Below the pieces are notes generated by a model. It did not search any database and was not told the origin of the DNA. It saw only the letters and a program-made list of their open reading frames with translations. The position numbers and the translations under genes are program-made. Shown here in pieces: positions 35,826 to 43,307 of a DNA stretch of 59,524 bases. Positions within the stretch are counted from its first letter, which is position 1. Each line of letters begins with the position of its first letter. Source of the DNA: Nocardia carnea (GTDB taxonomy: Bacteria; Actinomycetota; Actinomycetes; Mycobacteriales; Mycobacteriaceae); contig NZ_JARWOV010000307.1 of NCBI RefSeq assembly GCF_029868855.1, positions 1-59,524 on the forward strand, read 5' to 3'.

Positions 35826-37868
35826 CTACACGTCGAGGAAACGGACGTCTTTGGCGTTACGGGTGATGAAGCTGCGCCGGGCCGCGACATCCTCGCCCAT
35901 CAGGACGCTGAACAGCTCGTCCGCGGCGGCCGCGTCGTCCAGCGTCACCTGACGAAGCACCCGGACCGAGGGGTCCATGGTGGTTTCCCACAGCTCCTTC
36001 GGATTCATTTCGCCCAGACCCTTGTACCGCTGGATACCGTCGTCCTTGTTGATTTTCTTACCGGCCGCCAGGCCCGCCTCGACCAACCCGTCGCGTTCAC
36101 GATCCGAATAGGCGAACTCCGGTTCGCTGCGCTGCCATTTCAGCTTGTACAGCGGCGGCTGCGCCAGGAAAACATGGCCGTGCTCGATCAGCGGACGCAT
36201 GAACCGGAACAGCAGGGTGAGCAGCAGGGTCGAGATGTGCTGGCCGTCGACGTCGGCATCGGCCATCAGCACGATCTTGTGATACCGAAGCTTGCTGATA
36301 TCGAACTCGTCGTGGATACCGGTGCCGAAGGCGGTGATGATCGCCTGGACCTCGGCGTTCTTCAGGACCTTGTCGATTCGCGCCTTCTCGACATTGATGA
36401 TCTTGCCGCGCAATGGCAGGATCGCCTGATACATCGAATCGCGGCCGGATTTCGCCGACCCACCGGCGGAATCACCCTCGACGATGTAGATCTCGGACTT
36501 GGCCGGCTCCTTGGACCGGCAGTCGGCCAGCTTGCCGGGCAGGCCACCGATATCGGTCGCGCTCTTACGCCGCACCAGCTCGCGGGCCTTACGCGCCGCC
36601 ACCCGGGCCTGCGCCGAGGACACCGCCTTGTTGACGATGGTCTTGGCGTCCGCCGGATTCGCCTCGAACCAATGCGCGAGATGCTCGTTGCAGGTGCGCT
36701 GCACGAACGATTTCACCTCGGTATTGCCGAGCTTGGTCTTGGTCTGGCCCTCGAACTGCGGCTCACTGACCTTCACGCTGACAATGGCGGCCAGCCCCTC
36801 GCGGATATCGTCACCGGTGAGGTTGCCGTCTTTTTCCTTGAGCAGCTTCTTGTCCTTGGCGTACCGGTTGACGACCGTGGTCAGCGCCGCGCGGAAACCC
36901 TCCTCGTGGGTACCGCCCTCATGGGTGTTGATGGTGTTGGCGAAGGTGTGCACCGACTCCGAGTAGCCGGAGTTCCACTGCATCGCGACCTCGAGCTCGT
37001 GCCCGGTGCCCTTGCTGGTGAACGCGACGACCGAATTGTGGATCGGCTGCTTGGTCCGGTTGATGTGCCGGACGAAATCCTCGAGACCACCGGGATAGTG
37101 GTAGGTACGGGTCTTGACCTTGTGCTGGGCAGGAGCCGCTTCTTCCTCACCGTGCTTGGGTGCGTCCGCGGTTTCGCTGACCACCTCGTCGGTGATCTCG
37201 ACCTCGCTGACCCGTTCGTCGGTGAGCACGATGGTCAGGCCCTTGTTCAGGAAGGCCATCTCCTGCAGGCGCCGCGAGACCGTCTCGAAGTTGTAGGTGG
37301 TGGTCTCGAATACCGCGGGATCGGCCCAGAACCGGATGGTGGTACCCGTGGCCTTGGTGGGTTCCCCCTGGACCAATTGGCCGGGGACCGCGTCCTTGTA
37401 GGTCTGGCTCCAGTGGTAACCGTCGGTATCGACCTCGGCCTCGAGCCGGCTCGACAGCGCGTTGACCACCGAGATACCGACACCGTGCAGACCGCCGGAG
37501 ACGGCGTAGGAATCGGAGTCGAATTTGCCGCCGGCATGCAACTGGGTCATGACGACCTCGATGGTCGGGATGCCCTGGGCATGCATCGCCACCGGAATAC
37601 CGCGGCCGTCGTCGACGACCTGGACACCACCGTCGGCGAGGAGGGTGACCTCGACCTTGGTGGCGTGCCCGGCCATCGCCTCGTCGACCGAGTTGTCCAC
37701 AACCTCCCAGATCAGGTGGTGCAGGCCACGCTCGCCGGTGGAACCGATGTACATGCCCGGGCGCATCCGCACCGCCTCGAGGCCTTCCAGGACCTTGATG
37801 GAGGAGGCACCGTAATCTTGTTTGTTCGATGCGCTCGAACCTGATGCTTTGGAGTCTTTGGCAGCCAC
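35826..37868 (-). CDS. gyrB: DNA gyrase subunit B
   Basis: The 680-residue ATPase subunit has the GHKL ATPase region (EVVDNSVDEAMAG, DDGRGIPV, GGLHGVG), the transducer domain, and the TOPRIM domain with EGDSAGGSAK and MADADVDGQHI. The C terminus ends KDVRFLDV. GTG 37868 is used because it begins the VAAKDSKAS leader found in relatives; a further 29-codon in-frame extension (to 37955) is less likely. AAGGAG lies 12 bases upstream of the GTG. Confidence 0.97.
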   Translation of the reverse strand: MAAKDSKASGSSASNKQDYGASSIKVLEGLEAVRMRPGMYIGSTGERGLHHLIWEVVDNSVDEAMAGHATKVEVTLLADGGVQVVDDGRGIPVAMHAQGIPTIEVVMTQLHAGGKFDSDSYAVSGGLHGVGISVVNALSSRLEAEVDTDGYHWSQTYKDAVPGQLVQGEPTKATGTTIRFWADPAVFETTTYNFETVSRRLQEMAFLNKGLTIVLTDERVSEVEITDEVVSETADAPKHGEEEAAPAQHKVKTRTYHYPGGLEDFVRHINRTKQPIHNSVVAFTSKGTGHELEVAMQWNSGYSESVHTFANTINTHEGGTHEEGFRAALTTVVNRYAKDKKLLKEKDGNLTGDDIREGLAAIVSVKVSEPQFEGQTKTKLGNTEVKSFVQRTCNEHLAHWFEANPADAKTIVNKAVSSAQARVAARKARELVRRKSATDIGGLPGKLADCRSKEPAKSEIYIVEGDSAGGSAKSGRDSMYQAILPLRGKIINVEKARIDKVLKNAEVQAIITAFGTGIHDEFDISKLRYHKIVLMADADVDGQHISTLLLTLLFRFMRPLIEHGHVFLAQPPLYKLKWQRSEPEFAYSDRERDGLVEAGLAAGKKINKDDGIQRYKGLGEMNPKELWETTMDPSVRVLRQVTLDDAAAADELFSVLMGEDVAARRSFITRNAKDVRFLDV

Positions 37869-38174
37869 TGGTCGGTAGCTCTCCTTACTTGCTGGTCCCC
37901 GGGACGGCGGTGGGACAGCGCACGTGGGCCCGGGACAGATAAGAGGGCTGCACACAACGCGCCGAAGGTATCGCCGCTGATTTACGTTTCCATCTTACTT
38001 CGCAGCCCAACTTACAGTGCATCTGCGACACCCCTGACGGCTCCCAGGATGAGAGAAATCGGACCGGCACGGGTCCCCTCGCGGCGCGACCGTTTTCGGA
38101 CCATCAGATTCGTCCTGAGAGTTCGCTGAAGGCACCGGCCCGGGCGGCCCGTCGCGTTCCACGTAAAACCGGGT
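37869..38174. other. gyrB promoter region
   Basis: About 306 bases between dciA and gyrB carry no gene. A TAAGAT hexamer (complement of 37992-37997) is a possible -10 for gyrB, about 125 bases upstream. A degenerate parS-like sequence (12 of 16) lies at 38155-38170. Confidence 0.4.
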
Positions 38175-38741
38175 CTACCCGTAGGTGTCACGCGGACCCC
38201 GGCCGCGGATATGTCGTTCGCCCTTACGCCAGCTCGGGGCGGTCGGGCCCGCAATACGCAGGGAGCGCACCACCCCGGGGCCGACGGCCGCGGTGATCTT
38301 CGCAAGTAACTGCGCCTGCAGCAACCGGAGTTGAGTGGCCCAGGCCGTGGACTCGGCCGCCACACTCAGCACACCGTTCTCGAGTTTCACCGGTTTGGCA
38401 TGTGCGGCGATATCCTCGCCGACCACACCGGACCAGTGCCCGAACACTGTCCCCTCGGCCACTTTCGTGGACCAGCCACGACTCCGCGCGATGGAGGTGG
38501 CGAGCTTGGACAGTGGCTGCGGATCACGATCGTCGGGTCGCGGCCCCGACCAACCGCTACGCCGGCGAGCTCCGCCACGGGAACTCCGGCGGGGCGACGA
38601 ACGCCCCTGGCCCACGGATTTGCCACTCGCTCGCGCGGCCGCACGTGCCTCTTCGAGCGCACGACGGGCCAGGTCGATCCCGCGTAGCTCCGGTTCGGCC
38701 GGCGGTACGGCGCCACCGGGAGTTCCGGGCCGGTCGGTCAT
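38175..38741 (-). CDS. dciA: DciA-type DUF721 protein (replicative helicase loader)
   Basis: The 188-residue protein has a disordered basic N terminus and a C-terminal DUF721 domain (about 90-165: VAEGTVFGHWSGVVGEDIAAHA, LSVAAESTAWATQLRLLQAQL). DciA assists loading of the DnaB helicase in bacteria lacking DnaC/DnaI. It occupies the recF-gyrB position (Rv0004). ATG 38741 has GGAG 7 bases upstream; the 33-codon in-frame extension is unlikely. Unlike typical relatives it is separated from recF by 344 bases. Confidence 0.88.
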   Translation of the reverse strand: MTDRPGTPGGAVPPAEPELRGIDLARRALEEARAAARASGKSVGQGRSSPRRSSRGGARRRSGWSGPRPDDRDPQPLSKLATSIARSRGWSTKVAEGTVFGHWSGVVGEDIAAHAKPVKLENGVLSVAAESTAWATQLRLLQAQLLAKITAAVGPGVVRSLRIAGPTAPSWRKGERHIRGRGPRDTYG

Positions 38742-39085
38742 CGTCGCGCTCCGCTCACCAGCCGAGTTATCCCCAGGGTCGGCCGGTATCTGCTCGAGTT
38801 GTACACATCCGGAGCCAGAACCTCGAGATCGGGGCCACATAACCGGAAGTGCACCATCTCACAGGGCATAAGCCCTGCTCAGGGTGGGTATTTCGCCTGC
38901 CGGCGCAGGTAGTGGCCAATCGCACCGGGTCGACACCCGAGTGCGGGCCGACGACCTGGGCCGACAAGTTATCCACAGGCTGTGGATAACTGTGCACTAA
39001 GAGCCGGACGGGGGATAACGGCCCGGCGTATCGGCTCACTCTACGAACGCCCCGGCCCTCGTGCAAGGCACCGGCCGCTGCGTGT
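38742..39085. other. recF-dciA spacer with DnaA-box palindrome
   Basis: No coding region is evident on either strand in 344 bases. The recognisable element is a perfect inverted repeat of two DnaA boxes at 38967-38991; a TTATCCCCA variant lies at about 38766. Confidence 0.5.
38967..38991. promoter_or_regulatory. head-to-head DnaA boxes (25-nt palindrome)
   Basis: AGTTATCCACA and its exact complement flank GGC. Both arms contain perfect TTATCCACA boxes (38969-38977 and 38981-38989). They lie between recF and dciA. Confidence 0.65.
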
Positions 39086-40318
39086 TCACTGTGCTGACCG
39101 TTCGCTGGGGACCGGCTGTGGCGGGTTCTCCCCGCCGGGCTGGGCAGACTCCGCCGGGGGGCTCCCGGCCAGTGCGGAGATACGGTGTTCGGGGTCACCG
39201 GTGGTCGTCACCTGCAGAGTGGCCCCCGTCAGCTCGCCGGGCACATCCTCGGGCACGGCGGCAGTGATCAGCACCTGCTCCGCATCGGCCGCGACCGCGG
39301 CGAGGGCGGTACGGCGCCGGCGGTCGAGTTCGGCGAAGACGTCGTCGAGCAGCAGGACGGGTTCGGACCCGCCGGCCCGCAGCAGCTCGAACGCCGCGAG
39401 CCGCAGAGCCAGCGCGAACGACCACGATTCACCGTGGCTGGCGAATCCCTTGGCCGCGGTTTCGCCGAGCAGTAGGTCCAGATCGTCGCGGTGCGGGCCG
39501 ACCAGGCAGACACCCCGTTCCAGTTCCTTGGAACGCGCCCGCGTGATCTCCTCGAGCAGCACCTGTTCGAGTACCGCGGGATCGTCGGAGCGCGGTTCAC
39601 GCGCCGGATCGAGTAATTCGTCCGGTAGCGCGGCGCTGCGATAACCCACGGTAGCCGGGCGCGATTCGGGGGCCAGCGCCGCGTAGGCCCGGGTGATATA
39701 CGGATCCAGGTCGTGTACCAGGCGCAGCCGTTCGGCAAGTAGGACCGATGCGTGACCGGCCAGGTGGCCGTCCCACACATCGAGGGTGCCGAGAGCGGCA
39801 CGGCCTGACCGACCGGCGGTTTTCAGCAGTGCCGACCGCTGCCGCAGTACCCGATCGTAATCGGCGCGTACACCGGCCAGGCCGGGCCGCCGTGCGGTGC
39901 ACAGTTCGTCGAGGAAGCGGCGGCGCTCGCCCGGGTCGCCGCGAACCAGCGCCAAGTCCTCCGGCGCAAACAGGACCGTATGCAGGATGCCGAGGATCTC
40001 GCGCGGCCGGCGAACGGGTGACCGGTTGATCTGCGCCCGGTTCGCCGCGCCGCGGTTGAGTTCCACATCGACGCGCAACTCACGTCCGAGGTTGATCACA
40101 TTGGCGCCGATCCGGGCCCGTTCGGTGCCGGTGCGGATGAGCGGGGCATCGGCTGACACCCGGTGCGATCCGAGCGTCGACAGGTAGCCGAGGGCTTCCA
40201 ACAGGTTGGTCTTGCCATTGCCGTTTGCCCCGAGGAAAACCGTAGGGCCTGTGGATAACTCGATCTCAGCATGTTCCCAGGAACGGAAATCATGCAAGGT
40301 CAGAGTACGAATATGCAC
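39086..40318 (-). CDS. recF: RecF, DNA repair and replication ATPase
   Basis: The 410-residue SMC-like ATPase has Walker A GANGNGKTN (30-38), the family segment FLDELCTARRPG, and a C-terminal signature/Walker B region SHGESWSFALALRLA ... LLLDDVFAELD. RecF loads RecA at gaps with RecO/RecR. The start is GTG 40318, 187 bases downstream of dnaN. The coding sequence includes a perfect DnaA box (40250-40258). Its last 25 residues are a Pro/Gly-rich tail. Confidence 0.96.
   Translation of the reverse strand: MHIRTLTLHDFRSWEHAEIELSTGPTVFLGANGNGKTNLLEALGYLSTLGSHRVSADAPLIRTGTERARIGANVINLGRELRVDVELNRGAANRAQINRSPVRRPREILGILHTVLFAPEDLALVRGDPGERRRFLDELCTARRPGLAGVRADYDRVLRQRSALLKTAGRSGRAALGTLDVWDGHLAGHASVLLAERLRLVHDLDPYITRAYAALAPESRPATVGYRSAALPDELLDPAREPRSDDPAVLEQVLLEEITRARSKELERGVCLVGPHRDDLDLLLGETAAKGFASHGESWSFALALRLAAFELLRAGGSEPVLLLDDVFAELDRRRRTALAAVAADAEQVLITAAVPEDVPGELTGATLQVTTTGDPEHRISALAGSPPAESAQPGGENPPQPVPSERSAQ
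40250..40258 (-). promoter_or_regulatory. DnaA box inside recF
   Basis: TGTGGATAA, the exact complement of TTATCCACA, lies in codons for residues 21-23 of RecF, about 93 bases from the paired boxes upstream of the gene. Confidence 0.5.
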
Positions 40319-40348
40319 CGGTTCACACCATTCGACAGGTGCCCACGG

Positions 40349-40372
40349 AGTTATCCACAGCTGTGGATAACT
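40349..40372. promoter_or_regulatory. head-to-head DnaA boxes (24-bp perfect palindrome)
   Basis: AGTTATCCACAG is followed directly by its exact complement. Two perfect DnaA boxes (40351-40359 and 40362-40370) face each other 31 bases upstream of the recF start. Confidence 0.7.
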
Positions 40373-40505
40373 TACGTCGGCGCAGGTCGCGGCCCGGGTT
40401 TGCAGAGGTATCGCTCCGCCCGGATCCTGCGATCACGAAATTGACGGATACCCCGGCCGCCGGCGTGGATCGGCGCCGGAGAAGCGCTGCCGAATCCACG
40501 CCCGC

Positions 40506-41681
40506 TCAGCCCGGCAACCGGACCGGCATCAACAGGTAGATGTAGTCGCTGTCCAGGGCCGGATACGCACCGCTCTCGAGCGGCTCCGGCTCCTCCTCAC
40601 GGGCCGGGAGCAGGACAGCAGGCCGACTCGGCGTGGTGAACCCGAAGGTGACCCGCTCCGAACGCAACGCGGACAAACCGTCGATGAGATATCCGGGATT
40701 GAAGGCGATGGTCAGCGGCTCGCCCCGGAAGTCGGCGGTCAGCCATTCCTCGGCCCGCCCGGCATCGTCACCACCGGCCGACAGCTGCAAACCCTCGGGG
40801 GAGAACTCCAGCCGCACCTGGGCGCCCCGCTCGGCCACCAGCGCGACACGTTTGATCGCCTCGGTGAGCGACGCCACCGTCAAGGTGGCGATCGAGGTGT
40901 GTTCCTTGGGCAGCAGCTGACGGAACTTCGGGAACTCGGCATCGAGCAACCGGGTGGTGGTCCGGCGGCCGCCGTTGACGATGCCCAGGAGGCCGTCTGC
41001 GCCCGCACCGGACCCCAGCGAGAGCTGGACCGGCTGATCGGAGGCGCCGAGAGTCTTGGCCGATTCGGAGAGGGTGCGCGCGGGGATCAGCACCGCGGTT
41101 TCGATATCGGTGCGCGCGGGCTGCCACTGGATATGGCGTACGGCGAGCCGGAAGCGGTCGGTCGCGGCGAGCACCACCTCGGGGCCCTCGATCTCGACCC
41201 GGATACCGGTCAACATGGGCAACGTATCGTCACGCCCGGCCGCGACGGCGACCTGGCCCACGGCCTCGGCGAACACATCCACTACGAGCTGTCCGCTGGA
41301 CTGCGGGACCTCGGGCAACTGGGGATAATCCTCGACCGGCATCGTGGGCAAGGAGAACTTGGCGCTGCCGCACTGGATCAGTACGCGGCTGCCGTCGACG
41401 GAGACGTCCACCGGCTTGTTCGACAGCGCTTTGGTGATATCGGCCAGCAGTTTCCCGGAGACCAGGACTCTGCCCGGTCCGGCGACCTCGGCGGCCACCC
41501 GCATCTGAGCCGATACCTCGTAGTCGAACCCGGAGACGGTCAGCCCGTCCTCGTCCGCGACCAGCAGGACTCCGCCGAGAACCGGGACCGGCGGGCGCGA
41601 CGGCAGACTGCGCGCCACCCATGCGACCGATTCCGCGAAATCCTCACGCGCGACCCGAAACTTCATGCCTGCAAGGTCCAT
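40506..41681 (-). CDS. dnaN: DNA polymerase III beta sliding clamp
   Basis: The 391-residue clamp contains three repeats of the beta-clamp fold, with landmarks KFRVAREDFAESVAW, FSLPTMPVEDYPQLP, TDRFRLAVRHI and the C-terminal LLMPVRLPG that forms part of the partner-binding pocket. It tethers DNA polymerase to template. ATG 41681 follows a GAGAGGA sequence at a somewhat long 11 bases. No gnd gene lies between dnaN and recF, unlike some mycobacteria. Confidence 0.97.
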   Translation of the reverse strand: MDLAGMKFRVAREDFAESVAWVARSLPSRPPVPVLGGVLLVADEDGLTVSGFDYEVSAQMRVAAEVAGPGRVLVSGKLLADITKALSNKPVDVSVDGSRVLIQCGSAKFSLPTMPVEDYPQLPEVPQSSGQLVVDVFAEAVGQVAVAAGRDDTLPMLTGIRVEIEGPEVVLAATDRFRLAVRHIQWQPARTDIETAVLIPARTLSESAKTLGASDQPVQLSLGSGAGADGLLGIVNGGRRTTTRLLDAEFPKFRQLLPKEHTSIATLTVASLTEAIKRVALVAERGAQVRLEFSPEGLQLSAGGDDAGRAEEWLTADFRGEPLTIAFNPGYLIDGLSALRSERVTFGFTTPSRPAVLLPAREEEPEPLESGAYPALDSDYIYLLMPVRLPG

Positions 41682-42232
41682 CGCCCGAGGTGTCCTCTCC
41701 CGTTCAGTGTGGATCGGTGGCTGTGCTGCCTCCGTGTATCCCGCCGCGCCGATTCCGCCGCACGGCGATGTTACGGCGGCCGCGGCGCCGGCCGACCGCC
41801 GGAGAATTCTGGCACAGCGACCGACTTAAGACCGTACCCCGTTTCGCCGCACCGTATCGGCCGCCCCTCCGTGTGGAGGATACGTCCTCGCACCGGCACC
41901 GGACCAGGCCCATCACAGGTCCCGGTAACTCGCGGGGGTGTTGTGCACGGCTGTGGACGGTTCATGGGCGGTGCGCGGATCCGTCCCCAGTTGTCCCGGA
42001 ACAGAGCTGTGCACAAAGCCGGAGTGTGGGTCGGTGTGCCCGGAAGAGGAGACCGGGAGTCGGACGTGTGAGAGGTGCAAGCCCACGGCGGGGAGCATCG
42101 ACCGGGTACAGCACTGTCCTCGATTGCCATCCGGTACGGCGCGACCCACGCAGTAGGTGTCCCCGAAGCCTGCTCCCGGCTCGTCCTTGTGTGGTTCCGC
42201 GACCACCTGCCTTCGTGCCGTGCGCTCGAGAC
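41682..42232. other. dnaN upstream region, left part of the dnaN-dnaA interval
   Basis: About 550 bases contain no convincing gene. It must hold the dnaN promoter. TTGTGCACG (41941) and TGTGGACGG (41952) are DnaA-box-like but degenerate; recognisable boxes start at 42233. Confidence 0.4.
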
Positions 42233-42241
42233 TTGTCCACA

Positions 42242-42291
42242 CATCCTGTTTTCAAGAGAAATTTTCTAGATGAAGAACAGGGGTAGTAATA
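42242..42291. other. AT-rich DNA unwinding element candidate
   Basis: This is the most AT-rich stretch of the origin interval, directly beside the first perfect DnaA box (42233-42241). Confidence 0.55.
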
Positions 42292-42480
42292 GGCCCTGTG
42301 GAAACTGTGGATTGCCGCCGTTTTCCCAGTTCAGCTGGCGTGTCCGGCTGTGGACTGCTGTGGGATAACTCGAGGATGAATCCGCGCGGCCTGTGGACAG
42401 GTTTTGTTGTCCACACAGCATCCACAGTTCATCCCCACGTTGGTCCCCAGAATCCGGGCAGTTGTGCACACTGTGCACGA

Positions 42481-42504
42481 ATCGGTGGATAACCTGTGGA
42501 TTCC
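42481..42504. repeat. 24-bp oriC direct repeat, copy 1
   Basis: ATCGGTGGATAACCTGTGG plus ATTCC at 42481-42504 is repeated exactly at 42656-42679, 175 bases away. The preceding 12 bases also match with two differences. Confidence 0.85.
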
Positions 42505-42531
42505 TCGAGGAATCCTCGAGGAATCCACAGG
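42493..42531. repeat. 39-nt odd-length perfect palindrome in oriC
   Basis: Two 19-base arms (42493-42511 and 42513-42531) are exact inverted copies around one central base (42512). Each arm holds a TGTGGATT DnaA-box variant and a CTCGAG core, so two box variants face each other at the ends. Confidence 0.85.
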
Positions 42532-42655
42532 CTGTCCCCAGGCCTCTGACCGAAACGGTCCTGCTCAGTGGGTGTGGATGAAATCGCCTGTGGAAACTGT
42601 GGATAACCAGACTGTGGACAACTTGTGCACCCGGGGGTGTGAACACTGTGGACGG

Positions 42656-42679
42656 ATCGGTGGATAACCTGTGGATTCC
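42656..42679. repeat. 24-bp oriC direct repeat, copy 2
   Basis: This is an exact copy of 42481-42504. It contains a GGTGGATAA box variant and a TGTGGATT variant spaced 11 bases apart. Confidence 0.85.
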
Positions 42680-42685
42680 ACAGCC

Positions 42686-43307
42686 CCAATGATCCAGAAA
42701 TGGCAGGTCAGAGCGTTGAAAAGCTGTTAGCGACACACCTGTGAGTACTTTCGACACGCCAGGGAGGCGTACGCACCGTCACCGCGGCACGAATGGGTGT
42801 CCTCGGCACGGTTTCGCGAAGTCGTTTGGGGCAGCGGAACTTCGACCGTGGAAGTCTCCGACGGAACGCCGGGCCGCGCTCGGCCGGACACGGGATACGA
42901 GATCGGCACGCCATGCCCGTCGAATCTGCCGCAAGCTGGTTCCAGTGCCGGGCTAGGTGTAGTTCCCCGTGAGGTTGTGAACGCGGGCTGCGGCGGCCTG
43001 GCGGTACGGCTAGCGCACTCCAGCCCTCTGATGCGCATTCCGGGGAGAACACCAGGGACGCGTCGCGCGGCCTTCGATATCGGTGCCTTCGGGAGCCGCG
43101 CTCGGCCCCGGGCGGTAGGACGGTCGTATGCCCGGAAGCGCACCGCACAGCCCTCCGGGTATACCGGTCTGGCCGGTGGTTCGGCGCCACCGTGGCGCGG
43201 ATGCCGTCGACGGTGCCCGAGAGCGACGGCGTTGTGATCCCGCACCGCGGCGAACCGGAGGCGCGGCCGCGGCGTGCGAATACTGGGACTCGGCTGCGGC
43301 CGGCCGA
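42686..43307. other. gene-free interval downstream of dnaA
   Basis: About 620 GC-rich bases lie between the last origin box and the dnaA stop codon. Small open frames exist on both strands but none looks like a protein, and no DnaA box or clear terminator is seen. Confidence 0.4.

Larger units (their letters stand above)
42233..42679. other. chromosomal replication origin oriC
   Basis: Between dnaN and dnaA lies a dense cluster of DnaA boxes. Exact ones are TTGTCCACA at 42233 and 42407, TGTGGATAA at 42598 and TGTGGACAA at 42613. Close variants include TTGTGCACA at 42462 and GGTGGATAA at 42484 and 42659, with many TGTGGAtt/TGTGGAaa forms. The AT-rich segment at about 42242-42291 (including TTTTCAAGAGAAATTTTC) is the best candidate for the unwinding element. 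A 39-nt palindrome and a 24-bp direct repeat lie inside. Confidence 0.9.

Noticed and set aside
35811..37844. 677-codon open frame opposite gyrB, and a 634-codon frame opposite gyrA (32580-34484)
   Set aside because: They are antisense shadows produced by high-GC codon bias; the sense frames are unmistakable gyrase subunits.
38155..38170. CGTTCCACGTAAAACC as a parS site upstream of gyrB
   Set aside because: Only 12 of 16 matches, with both ends altered; such matches are expected by chance.
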